Origin: CAYLNH01 sp964384625
GTDB taxonomy: Bacteria > Verrucomicrobiota > Lentisphaeria > JABSQK01
DNA: 23,674 nucleotides
Direction: 5' to 3'
NCBI GenBank assembly: GCA_964384625.1
Contig: CAYLNH010000097.1
Coordinates: forward strand, 1-23,674
This document shows, one piece after another, positions 8,365-15,749 of this stretch (position 1 is the stretch's first letter; every line of letters starts with the position of its first letter). The position numbers and the translations under genes are program-made. Below the pieces are notes generated by a model. The model was not told where the DNA came from. It did not search any database and saw only the letters and a list, made by a program, of their open reading frames with translations.

Positions 8365-8690
8365 GTTCGATTCCTGCTCCGCGTCATTCTTGACGCGGCT
8401 GCGCGCGCGTTTGGTTACTGCTCCGCGTCATTCTTGACGCGGCCCCTTGCGCCCTGCGACAATGCTGGCGTTGCGCGCTCCGCGTGTTCGGTTACTGCTC
8501 CGCGTCATTCTTGACGCGGCCCCTTGCGCGCTGCGACAATGCTGGCGTGGGGCGCTTCGCGTGTTCGGTTACTGCTCCGCGTCATTCTTGACGCGGCCCG
8601 TTGCGCGCTGCGACAATGCTGGCGTTGCGCGCTCCGCGTGTTCGGTTACTGCTCCGCGTCATTCTTGACGCGGCCCCTTGCGCGCTCCGC
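8365..8690 (+). repeat. 77-bp tandem array of REP-like hairpins (5 copies)
   Basis: The hairpin CCGCGTCATTCTTGACGCGG (8-bp stem, TTCT loop) occurs at 8379, 8423, 8500, 8577 and 8654. The last four are spaced exactly 77 nt. Each is preceded by GGTT(A)CTGCT and followed by GGCCCCTTGCGC. The first spacing is 44 nt because it lacks the 33-nt part (CTGCGACAATGCTGGCG...) of the full unit, and the last copy also lacks it. The array starts just after the GH5-like stop codon. It is not a CRISPR array: the sequence between hairpins is itself repeated. Related single copies lie at 9663, 19187 and 23604. Confidence 0.9.
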
Positions 8691-8796
8691 GCGCAGGAGA
8701 AGAAGCACTTCGGACCATTGCAAAGCCTGACACCCGGGCCATAGTTCCTGCTTCCGTTCTCCCAATGAACCAGCCATCACGAAGGGCCCAATATCC

Positions 8797-9588
8797 ATGG
8801 CAAAGAAGAAGTACCGCGTATCCGCTCAGTTGTTCACCTTGCGCGAACATTTGAAGACCCCGAAAGATATGGTCAAGACCATGCGCCGCCTGCGCAAGAT
8901 CGGCTATGCCGCCGCCCAGATTTCCGGCGTCGGCCCGATCGAACCGGCAGACCTGAACAAATTGATGACCGACGAAGGCATTCAGCCGATCGGTGCGCAT
9001 GTCGGACTCGACGCGTTTAAGGACGTCCCTGCGGTCGCCGCGCAGTGTCAGGACTGGGGCATCAAGTACGTTGCCATTCCCTGGATGCCCGCCGACGCCG
9101 TCAAGACCGCCGCCGGCTGGAAGAAGATGGGCCGCGATTTTACCAAGATCGGCAAAGCCCTCGCCAAGGAAGGCATCACGCTGCAGTACCACAACCACTG
9201 CTTCGAGTTCGCCAAGTTCGGCATCAAAGGCGGCAAGGGCGGCAAAGTCGGTCTGGACATCCTCTATGACAACAGCGACCCGAAATATCTGCAGGCCGAG
9301 CTCGACTTCGGTTGGGTGGCGCGCGGCGGTCACAACCCCGTGACGTGGGCCAAGAAAATGAAGGGCCGCCTGGATCAGGTGCACCTGAAGGACTGGGGCA
9401 TCAAGGACAACGAGCCGGTCTGGCGTGCCATCGGTGAAGGCGGCATCGAATGGGCCGACGTCATCAAGGCCGCGAAGAAGTCCGGCACCAAGGACTTCAT
9501 CATCGAGCAGGATAGCTGCACGATCACGAAGAACCCGTTCAAGAGTTTGGCGATCTCGTTTGAGAACGTTAAGAAACTCGGTCTCTAG
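8797..9588 (+). CDS. Sugar phosphate isomerase/epimerase-like TIM-barrel protein
   Basis: The product is 263 residues with no signal peptide, so cytoplasmic. It starts RVSAQLFTLREHLKTP and has the conserved pattern of the xylose isomerase-like/AP endonuclease 2 superfamily: GAHVGLD, QYHNHCFEF, LDFGWVARGG, QVHLKDWG and IEQDS. The His, Asp and Glu in these motifs are the likely metal ligands of the (beta/alpha)8 barrel. Members isomerise or epimerise sugars, inosose or keto-sugars; the substrate here cannot be fixed. ATG at 8797 is the natural start by alignment, with only a weak site (GAAGGG) upstream. It is followed by a strong terminator hairpin at 9610. The next gene is a Gfo/Idh/MocA oxidoreductase, a common genomic partner in sugar or inositol oxidation. 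Confidence 0.87.
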   Translation: MAKKKYRVSAQLFTLREHLKTPKDMVKTMRRLRKIGYAAAQISGVGPIEPADLNKLMTDEGIQPIGAHVGLDAFKDVPAVAAQCQDWGIKYVAIPWMPADAVKTAAGWKKMGRDFTKIGKALAKEGITLQYHNHCFEFAKFGIKGGKGGKVGLDILYDNSDPKYLQAELDFGWVARGGHNPVTWAKKMKGRLDQVHLKDWGIKDNEPVWRAIGEGGIEWADVIKAAKKSGTKDFIIEQDSCTITKNPFKSLAISFENVKKLGL

Positions 9589-9609
9589 ACGGCTGTTCGT
9601 TTTGTCATG

Positions 9610-9639
9610 CAACGCCCGGCAGTTTGCTGCCGGGCGTTG
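9610..9639 (+). terminator. Intrinsic terminator after the isomerase gene
   Basis: A perfect 13-bp stem (CAACGCCCGGCAG and complement) with a TTTG loop starts 21 nt after the stop codon and is followed by TTGTGTG. Stem is very strong; the T-tract is short. Confidence 0.75.
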
Positions 9640-9662
9640 TTGTGTGCCGCGCTGCGGCGCGG

Positions 9663-9722
9663 CCGCGTCAAGAATGACGCGGAGCAGTAACCGGAACAAA
9701 AGACGCGGAGCAGTAACCGGAG
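9663..9722 (-). repeat. REP-like element, inverted, one full and one half copy
   Basis: CCGCGTCAAGAATGACGCGG (9663-9682) is the reverse complement of the array hairpin, followed by AGCAGTAACCGG as expected. A second, truncated copy carrying only half the stem (GACGCGGAGCAGTAACCGG) follows at about 9702-9722. It lies between the isomerase terminator and the oxidoreductase promoter. Confidence 0.85.
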
Positions 9723-9840
9723 GGCCGAGCGCCTCTTGCCGCGCGGAGCGCAAACAACGCGGGGCCGCCGCCTGCCGGGCCCGGCGCCGGACATATGCCG
9801 TACACATTCTCCGCCATTTCCTATTTTGCGGTATTGTCGG

Positions 9841-9868
9841 TGGACACGCGAAGGCGCACAGCTAGAGT
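9841..9868 (+). promoter_or_regulatory. Possible promoter of the Gfo/Idh/MocA gene
   Basis: TGGACA (9841-9846), 16 nt, TAGAGT (9863-9868); the ATG follows about 50 nt later. The same TGGACA-N16-TAG layout lies before the tRNA-Cys gene. Confidence 0.42.
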
Positions 9869-9919
9869 CCAGTCTGTACCGTGTTTTACTGAGTTTAACC
9901 ATAGCAAGGAGCGCAGGAG

Positions 9920-10945
9920 ATGAAGTTTATCCAGGTTGGCGTCGGCGGTTTCGGCAACCGTTGGGTTGATGTGTTGAAGAACAGCGAGCAGGCCGAGGTC
10001 GTCGGCATGGTGGACATCAGCGATGACGCCTTGCAGAAGGCCTGCGAGAAGGGCGGCTACGAGCAAAGCATCTGTTTCAAGTCGCTGACTGATGCGATGG
10101 CGAAGGTTGATGCCGAGGCGGTGGTTGTCTGCACGCCGCCGGAATACCACCTGCCGCCGGTCTGCGAAGCGCTGGAGGCCGGCCTTGACGTGATCAGCGA
10201 GAAGCCGATGGCCGACAGCATCGAGAACTGCAAGACCATGCTGCGCACGGCGAAAGAGACGGGCAACCGCTATGTTGTTTCCCAGAACTACCGTTACAAC
10301 GCGCCGACCTGGACTTTGGGCCAGATGGTGAAGGACGGCAAGATCGGCGAGATCGGTCAGGTGAAGGTGGACTTCTTCCTCGGCAAGGACTTCCACGGCG
10401 GTTTCCGCCATGAGATGGACTTCCCGTTGATCGTCGACATGTCCATTCATCACTTTGATCTGATGCGGTTCATCACCGGGCTGAACCCGATCACGGTGCA
10501 GGGCATGGCGTGGAACCCGAAGTGGTCGAACTACAAGGGCGACTGTTCCAGCATTGTGCTGTTCGAGATGGACAACGGCGCGCGTATCGCATACAACGCC
10601 TCGTGGTGCTGCAAAGGCCAGTTCAACGGCTGGAACGGCGACTGGCAGGTGGAAGGCGACAAGGGCTGCCTCAAGTACGAGAACGACGTCATTCGGTTCC
10701 TCGACGTGCCGGAGCTCTACAACGTTGAGAACGACGTCGAAGTCGAACCGCAGAACCCGCCGCTGCCGGGGCAGGACTATGTGCTGGACGAATTCATCCG
10801 CACGGCCGGCACCGATGAACGGCCGGCGACGGATGTGTTCGACAACATCAACAGCATTGCCATGGTCTTCGCCGCGGTCGAAGCCGTGAAAACCGGCAAG
10901 CCGGTTCCGGTTCTCGACGATGAGATCAAGGACCTCCTGGCGTAG
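9920..10945 (+). CDS. Gfo/Idh/MocA family NAD(P)-dependent oxidoreductase
   Basis: The product is 341 residues, the usual size of the family. The ATG at 9920 has AAGGAG 8 nt upstream. The Rossmann fold opens with GVGGFG (Gly7, Gly9, Gly12). CTPPEYHLPP and the signature SEKPMA (Lys95) follow, and DMSIHHFDLMRFITG (Asp173, His177, Asp180) gives the likely catalytic Asp/His of the C-terminal beta-sheet domain. Members oxidise or reduce cyclic sugars, inositols, sugar acids or aldose-aldose pairs with NAD(P). No signal peptide or Tat motif is present, so cytoplasmic. With the upstream isomerase-like gene it may form a sugar oxidation/isomerisation route, but a terminator separates them. Exact substrate unknown. 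Confidence 0.92.
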   Translation: MKFIQVGVGGFGNRWVDVLKNSEQAEVVGMVDISDDALQKACEKGGYEQSICFKSLTDAMAKVDAEAVVVCTPPEYHLPPVCEALEAGLDVISEKPMADSIENCKTMLRTAKETGNRYVVSQNYRYNAPTWTLGQMVKDGKIGEIGQVKVDFFLGKDFHGGFRHEMDFPLIVDMSIHHFDLMRFITGLNPITVQGMAWNPKWSNYKGDCSSIVLFEMDNGARIAYNASWCCKGQFNGWNGDWQVEGDKGCLKYENDVIRFLDVPELYNVENDVEVEPQNPPLPGQDYVLDEFIRTAGTDERPATDVFDNINSIAMVFAAVEAVKTGKPVPVLDDEIKDLLA

Positions 10946-10963
10946 AAGCCGACAGTTTTGGGA

Positions 10964-10992
10964 ACGCCCGATTGCCTTTGCCGGTCGGGCGT
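10964..10992 (+). terminator. Intrinsic terminator after the oxidoreductase gene
   Basis: Stem ACGCCCGA/TCGGGCGT (8 bp) with a 13-nt loop begins 18 nt after the stop and is followed by the pyrimidine run CTTCTTTCTCC. Confidence 0.7.
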
Positions 10993-11005
10993 CTTCTTTC
11001 TCCGA

Positions 11006-11187
11006 GCAGCTGACAAAGTAGCCCGCCTCTCCGAGGCGGTTAAGCCTAAGCAGCTGACAAAGTAGCCCGCCTCTCCGAGGCGGTTAAGCCTAAGCGGTCT
11101 TCCGCGCCATACCCCACCTTCCGAAATGGTTCGAAGCGGACGTTGCATTGTGCCGAGGTCCGCCTCGGAGAGGCGGGTTACTTTGTG
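11006..11187. repeat. 44-bp direct repeat plus inverted copy
   Basis: Two identical 44-bp units abut at 11006-11049 and 11050-11093 (GCAGCTGACAAAGTAGCCCG... to ...GGTTAAGCCTAA). Each holds the hairpin CCGCCTC-TCC-GAGGCGG. A third, inverted copy of the core (hairpin plus TTACTTTGTG) lies at about 11160-11187, so the block can also fold into a larger stem. It fills most of the 339-base gap between the oxidoreductase and PEP carboxykinase genes. No coding signal here. Confidence 0.85.
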
Positions 11188-11229
11188 TGGAGATGCTGCG
11201 TGATGCCGGTCGGCTTGCCCCAAAGCAAG

Positions 11230-11260
11230 AAGCCCCGGCAGTTCGGACCTGCCGGGGCTT
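11230..11260 (-). terminator. Intrinsic terminator of the PEP carboxykinase gene
   Basis: Stem AAGCCCCGGCAG/CTGCCGGGGCTT (12 bp, 7-nt loop). On the minus strand it starts 25 nt after the stop codon and is followed by CTTGCTTTG. Confidence 0.75.
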
Positions 11261-11284
11261 GGTATTTGCACCTGGGAATTGGCC

Positions 11285-13150
11285 TTACAGATCGAGGGGG
11301 CTGATGTACTCGCCCTTGGCGGCCTTGAGCTCTTCAAGGCGCTGGCGCTGGGCGGCCATCTCGTCCTTCATCGCCTGCGGCGTGTCGTCGATCGTCGCAT
11401 AGATGTCGTCCATGCGGTCGAGTTTCGCGATGCATTCGGGGATGCGGATCGTGAACTGATCGACGTAGTCCTGTTCGCTGTAGTCGACGTCCAGGACCTC
11501 CTTGAACAGGCGTTTCAAGTCGTCGTATTTCGGAATCAGGCCGTAGGCGGCGTCAAGGGCGTTGACCTCGCCGTGCGCGCGGAGCTCCATCCACTTGAGC
11601 CAGACGGCCTTGTCCAACTTGCCGTTGAGGTACATGCCGTCCTTCTTGAGGAAGTAGTTCGTTCCGAAAACCTTCGGGCGCTCGATCTCCTTGGCGAAGT
11701 TCAGGTTGTTCTCGATGTAGCGGCCGACGGACATGGACAGGAAGTCCATGTTCGACATCACGTTCCACTTGCGCACGCCTTCCTGGCCGATCGTCGCGGA
11801 GGTCGTCTCCGACTCCAGCGTGGCGCCCATGGTGCAGACGCCGTGTTCCCAGGAGTAGGCTTCGCGGACAGGGACGGAGGTGTCGCTGTCGCGACCGCCG
11901 TAGATGATGCCGTTGACCGGGAGCCCCTCGGGGTTGTCCCAGTCGGGATCTGCGTTTTTCAGGTCGGTCATCTGCACGGTATAGCGGGCGTTCTTGTGGC
12001 TCAGGGTCGTCGGCCGGCCGTCCGGGCCCTTCATGCCTTCGTGCCACTCGCCGCAGTAGTTGATGCCCTCCTTGGGCAGTTCATCGTCCATGCCGATCCA
12101 ATACGGCTTGCCGTCCTTGACCAGGACATTGCCGAAAATGACTTCGCCCGGCTTGTTGAGTACGTCCCAGATCACCGGGTCGTCCTTGGAGTTGACGTCG
12201 GTGATAATGCCGAAGATGCCGCTTTCGACGTTGGCGGCGCGGAATTCGCCGTCGATGACGCGGAAGTAGGCGAGGTCGTCGCCGACGATATTCTCGCCGG
12301 GGACCATGGCGGTGGAGGTCTTGCCGCAGGCGCTGGGGTAGGCGCCGCAGAAGTAGCTCTTGCGGCCGTCGGGGCCATTGACGCGCATGATGAACATGTG
12401 CTCGGCGAGCCAGCCTTCCTGGTCGGCCTTGCGGATGGCCAGGCGCAGGGACAGCTTCTTCAGGCCGACGGTATTGCCGGCGTACTGGGTGTTGACGCTG
12501 AGTACCGTGTTCCGCGTATAATCCATGTAGACGCGGTTCTTCTCGTAGTTCTTCGAGGTCATACGCTCATCGACTTCACCGGTGGCGTGGCGATATTTAA
12601 AGACCGCGCCGTCCTTCGGCAGCTTGGTGAACATGTCGTAGGCGCGCCGATAGAGGAGATCCTCACTGTGGCAGACGTAGGCCGAGTCGGTGATCTGCAG
12701 GCAGGGCAGGGAGAAGACGGAATCCGTCGGCCCGAGGCAGAAGAAGCGGACATACATGGTGCGGCCCTTGTAGGCGCCGCGCTGCAGGTCTTCCATTTCC
12801 GCCAGGCCTTCATCGCGATCCATCTGGTTCAATTTTGAATCCAGCGTCTGATCTTTGGGTACCAGGTATTTGGTCACTTCCTTCTTGCGGGCCTGGTCGA
12901 AATAGCCGTCGAAGTGCACCGTGTGGCCTTCCATGGCCAGCGGGATCTCTTCCTTGTTGTCGATAGCCTGCTGCCGGATCCAGGCGACGTCCTCAGCGGA
13001 GTCGTCGCACACCGCGACATTGTCCGGCGTGCACAGCTTGATGGCGTAAGCGATAAATTCATGCACCTCGTCACACTGGATGGCGGCGAGCTTGTCGAAG
13101 CTGCTGTCATCCATGACGCCTTTGAAGATTTGAACCAAACGATCTTCCAT
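11285..13150 (-). CDS. pckG: Phosphoenolpyruvate carboxykinase (GTP)
   Basis: The product is 621 residues, the normal size of GTP-type PEPCK. It catalyses oxaloacetate + GTP to PEP + GDP + CO2, the entry step of gluconeogenesis, or the reverse anaplerotic reaction. The kinase P-loop FCGAYPSACGKTST is at about residues 267-280, with Cys275 equal to the reactive cysteine of this family and Lys277/Thr278 contacting phosphate and metal. Other family hallmarks are TDSAYVCHSEDLLYR, NTQYAGNTVGLKKLSLRLA and GENIVGDDLAYFR. The ATG at 13150 is preceded by AAGGGA. On the minus strand a TTGACA box lies about 90 nt upstream but lacks a good -10. Cytoplasmic, transcribed alone and ending at the hairpin at 11230. 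Confidence 0.96.
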   Translation of the reverse strand: MEDRLVQIFKGVMDDSSFDKLAAIQCDEVHEFIAYAIKLCTPDNVAVCDDSAEDVAWIRQQAIDNKEEIPLAMEGHTVHFDGYFDQARKKEVTKYLVPKDQTLDSKLNQMDRDEGLAEMEDLQRGAYKGRTMYVRFFCLGPTDSVFSLPCLQITDSAYVCHSEDLLYRRAYDMFTKLPKDGAVFKYRHATGEVDERMTSKNYEKNRVYMDYTRNTVLSVNTQYAGNTVGLKKLSLRLAIRKADQEGWLAEHMFIMRVNGPDGRKSYFCGAYPSACGKTSTAMVPGENIVGDDLAYFRVIDGEFRAANVESGIFGIITDVNSKDDPVIWDVLNKPGEVIFGNVLVKDGKPYWIGMDDELPKEGINYCGEWHEGMKGPDGRPTTLSHKNARYTVQMTDLKNADPDWDNPEGLPVNGIIYGGRDSDTSVPVREAYSWEHGVCTMGATLESETTSATIGQEGVRKWNVMSNMDFLSMSVGRYIENNLNFAKEIERPKVFGTNYFLKKDGMYLNGKLDKAVWLKWMELRAHGEVNALDAAYGLIPKYDDLKRLFKEVLDVDYSEQDYVDQFTIRIPECIAKLDRMDDIYATIDDTPQAMKDEMAAQRQRLEELKAAKGEYISPLDL

Positions 13151-13274
13151 TAGAGTTCCCTTTGGGGGCTATATCCTTTCGTTGTGTGTTGCTCTCGAAA
13201 CAATGGGCTCTGCACAGTCAGCCGGACAATCTACCAATGTCAAGCGAAATGGCAAACCGGGGATCGGCAAATAC

Positions 13275-13302
13275 TTGAAAAAACGCAAATCTTTGCTATA
13301 CT
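13275..13302 (+). promoter_or_regulatory. Sigma70-like promoter of the first pseudopilin gene
   Basis: TTGAAA (13275-13280), 16 nt, TATACT (13297-13302), in an AT-rich island. The start codon follows 95 nt later. Confidence 0.6.
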
Positions 13303-13397
13303 ACGAATACCCGTCCGAGCCGCTGTACACGGACGCGGATAAGAACTCGAAGTATGCGGACAGTCAGACAAGACTCCCACAGGGAGGGGAACAAGGA

Positions 13398-14207
13398 ATG
13401 AAGCGCTTTACACTGATCGAACTGCTGGTGACGATATCCGTCATCGCTATCCTTGCTGCCATGCTGTTGCCCGTACTGGGGCGTGCAAAATTGAAGGCCC
13501 AGGAAGCTGGTTGTCTGAATAATCTAAAGCAGATCCAGCTCGCATCCGTCATGTATGCCAACGAGAACGACGATTGCGTGCCGCCGACTTCGCCGAATAC
13601 GGAGGCGCAATACTCGTATCTCAACTACTACCAAGGCGGCGGAGTTTTGGCCGGTCAGTGTTCGCCAACTTGGTGCGATGTGATGATAGAGACACTGGGG
13701 CTGCCCATCCAAACATTTCAGTGTCCGACAGTGGTTGCGGGGGACCAACAGGGCCCCCGCACCAGCAACGGCAATTCAGCGCCATTGTCCACGATGTTGG
13801 ACTATGGTATCAACAGTACGATCGACTTGCATTGGGCAGCAAAAGGGCCGGACTATACATATGATCTGGCCCCCTCTGGCGGGCGCAAGCTCACTACGAT
13901 TACCATTCCTGACAGCAAGATGCACTATGCTGACAACAGCGGCCCGAACTGGGCCTATCCGTATTGTGCCTGGTGGAACCGATTCTACATTTTCAAGCAC
14001 GGCGACTACACAGCCGCTTCAGAGGAGAATGTGGTTGCCTTGTCGCAGAATTTTCGCGGCGCTGTGGCGTATTTTGATGGACACGTAGATATTCGCAAAA
14101 CCGAAGACATGTTCTGTCCGAGTCACATCGGGGGGAACCCGATTCCACTTACCTATGATGCACTGATATACCGAAGTGACGAAGACTACAGCGCGCATCC
14201 ATGGTAA
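13398..14207 (+). CDS. Pseudopilin with type II/IV N-terminal methylation motif (no canonical H-X9-DG)
   Basis: The product is 269 residues. I start it at the ATG at 13398 (GGAGGGG upstream) rather than at longer in-frame starts, because MKRFTLIELLVTISVIAILAAMLLPVL must be near the N-terminus for prepilin peptidase. Cleavage would fall between Arg3 and Phe4, and Glu8 is the conserved +5 glutamate. NNLKQIQLASVMYANENDD is the family continuation. Near the C-terminus VAYFDGHVD corresponds to the DG end of the H-X9-DG motif, but the position nine residues before DG is Gln, not His. These proteins are secreted through a type II-like pilus machine; their role in PVC bacteria is unknown. It lies alone under its own promoter. 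Confidence 0.9.
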   Translation: MKRFTLIELLVTISVIAILAAMLLPVLGRAKLKAQEAGCLNNLKQIQLASVMYANENDDCVPPTSPNTEAQYSYLNYYQGGGVLAGQCSPTWCDVMIETLGLPIQTFQCPTVVAGDQQGPRTSNGNSAPLSTMLDYGINSTIDLHWAAKGPDYTYDLAPSGGRKLTTITIPDSKMHYADNSGPNWAYPYCAWWNRFYIFKHGDYTAASEENVVALSQNFRGAVAYFDGHVDIRKTEDMFCPSHIGGNPIPLTYDALIYRSDEDYSAHPW

Positions 14208-14248
14208 TCGGGTCCGAGTCTTCTGTTGCTTCTGGCATTTCCCTCGGC

Positions 14249-14277
14249 TTGACAGGACCTCCTTCCGCCTGTATTGC
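14249..14277 (+). promoter_or_regulatory. Possible promoter of the glycosyltransferase gene
   Basis: Perfect TTGACA (14249-14254), 17 nt, TATTGC (14272-14277); the GTG start is 32 nt downstream. Confidence 0.5.
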
Positions 14278-14308
14278 CATGCCCGAATGATCTGTTTCGG
14301 GAGCCAGC

Positions 14309-15418
14309 GTGGCCAAACTCAAACTTCTTTTCTATGTCGAACACTTTCGCGCCGCCACAGGCGGGTTGGAGAGTGCCGCCGTGCAACTGTGCCGGGCGTT
14401 GGCGCACCGCGGCTATGACGTCCATGTGCTGGCCGACGACGGCGACGAACTCGACGACGTGACCGTGCATACCGACGGGCTCGACAACCGGGTGAGGCTG
14501 GAAGGCCGGCTGCTGCCGGACCTCTGCATCGATTGGGGGTTCTTTCATCCGGCGCACCTGCACCGGCTCGGCGGCGGCACGCACCGCGGGTTCATCGACT
14601 ACAATCTCGACGCTTACAGCGGCATTCCGCTGCTGTTCCGGCGGATGCGCTACAAGTCGGTCAAGCACCGTTCGATCATTGCCCGGGAGCAGGCGATCCT
14701 GCGCAACCCCCGGGCGCAATTCCTGGCCAACTCCAAATTGACCGCCGGCCTGGCGGTGGCCGACGGCGCCAACCCCGAGCGCGTCACGGTTCACCACAAC
14801 GGCGTCAATCTGAAGCATTACAACCCGGAGCGTATCGCTGAATACCGCGGGTCGGTGCGCCGCGATTGGGGGTTGGCGGACGATGACATCGCCTTCCTGT
14901 TCATCGCGCACAATCTGCGACTGAAGAACCTGGATTTGATGCTGCAGGTATTCTCGAAGTTGGATCCCGCACTGAAGGCGAAGCTCGTGGTCATCGGCAA
15001 GCGCGACCCCGGGAAGACGGCGCCGTGGCTGGTGTACGCCGGGGCCACCGCGGCGATGGACCAGTTTTACGCTGCCGGTGACGCATTGGTGCATCCCACG
15101 TATTTTGATTCCTGCGCCAACGTCATCCTGGAAGCCATGGCCTGCGGCCTGCCGGTGGTCGTGTCCGATACCTGCGGGGTCAACGAATTGATTGCCGACG
15201 GCGAGAACGGCCGCGTGCTGGCGGTCCGCGAGAATGCCGCGGCCGCCTGGTCGGCGGAGGTCGCGGCGCTGGCTGCTGATGACGACTTACGCCGGGCCCG
15301 CGGCGCTGCGGCCAGAGCGCTGGCGGCGGAGAACGGCTTTGACGCCTATATGGACTGGTTTGACCAGTATCTGCAGGACGTCTACGCGACCAAGGAGCGC
15401 GAAGCCGACGGCGGTTAG
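14309..15418 (+). CDS. Family 4 glycosyltransferase (WaaG-like, GT-B fold)
   Basis: The product is 369 residues. It uses a GTG start at 14309 with GGGAG 5 nt upstream, which gives the expected N-terminus LKLLFYVEHFRAATGGLESAAVQLCRALAHRGYDVHVL, the Gly-rich acceptor-domain loop of GT4 enzymes. HNGVNLKHYNP (about residue 170) and LVHPTYFDSCANVILEAMACGLPVVVSDTCGVNELI (about 265-295) are the nucleotide-sugar binding part with the E-x7-E region. It transfers a sugar from an NDP-sugar, probably onto lipopolysaccharide core or another surface glycan, on the cytoplasmic side of the membrane. There are no other cell-envelope genes beside it to fix the substrate. A tail rich in Ala follows the Rossmann domain. 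Confidence 0.88.
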   Translation: MAKLKLLFYVEHFRAATGGLESAAVQLCRALAHRGYDVHVLADDGDELDDVTVHTDGLDNRVRLEGRLLPDLCIDWGFFHPAHLHRLGGGTHRGFIDYNLDAYSGIPLLFRRMRYKSVKHRSIIAREQAILRNPRAQFLANSKLTAGLAVADGANPERVTVHHNGVNLKHYNPERIAEYRGSVRRDWGLADDDIAFLFIAHNLRLKNLDLMLQVFSKLDPALKAKLVVIGKRDPGKTAPWLVYAGATAAMDQFYAAGDALVHPTYFDSCANVILEAMACGLPVVVSDTCGVNELIADGENGRVLAVRENAAAAWSAEVAALAADDDLRRARGAAARALAAENGFDAYMDWFDQYLQDVYATKEREADGG

Positions 15419-15420
15419 CC

Positions 15421-15569
15421 GGGGAGGGGACGGAGAAGGCAGAATTAGGAGAAGGCAGAATTATTGTGGGGCAGAATTATTTCGGCAGGAGGATTCGGAT
15501 TGGCAGGGGGAGGGGACGGAGAAGGCAGATTAGCAGAAAGCTGGATTACTTCGGCAGGAGGATTCGGAT
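15421..15569 (+). repeat. Repeat cluster of purine-rich units
   Basis: GGGGAGGGGACGGAGAAGGC occurs at 15421 and 15507. A 25-nt unit (ATTA[TC]TTCGGCAGGAGGATTCGGAT) occurs at 15476-15500 and 15545-15569. The decamer GGCAGAATTA appears at three nearby places at the start of the cluster. It occupies the first half of the 331-base gap after the glycosyltransferase; the second half shows nothing beyond the promoter at 15702. Confidence 0.8.
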
Positions 15570-15701
15570 AGAGGAATGGGGAGGTGGGAAAGCTGCCGGG
15601 GGACGAGGAATCTGTCTTGGCGCTGCCTGGTTCGTGAAAGCGGCAGACGGCGGCCGGTTGAGGCTGTCCGGTCGCGGGTGGGCCAAATCCCGAAGTTCGC
15701 T

Positions 15702-15729
15702 TTGTTTCGCGTGGGCGATGCGTTATGTT
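15702..15729 (+). promoter_or_regulatory. Possible promoter of the small membrane-protein gene
   Basis: TTGTTT (15702-15707), 16 nt, TATGTT (15724-15729). The start codon is only 20 nt further, so the leader would be short and just hold the ribosome site. Confidence 0.38.
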
Positions 15730-15749
15730 GCCGGATTGAAGGAGGCTGT

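Noticed and set aside
8365..8690. CRISPR array
   Set aside because: The period is regular, but the sequence between hairpins is itself repeated in each unit, so there are no unique spacers, and no cas gene lies nearby.
8447..8730. Small genes in the repeat array
   Set aside because: The open frames translate the 77-bp unit (FGYCSASFLTRP repeated) and have no independent coding support.
11279..12838. Open frame of 519 codons opposite PEP carboxykinase
   Set aside because: The minus strand encodes full-length PEPCK with all motifs. The plus-strand translation is repetitive in Val, Ala, Asp and Gly and has no family.
13182..13397. Longer N-terminus for the first pseudopilin
   Set aside because: It would place 72 residues before the FTLIE motif, which is incompatible with prepilin processing, and would translate the promoter at 13275.
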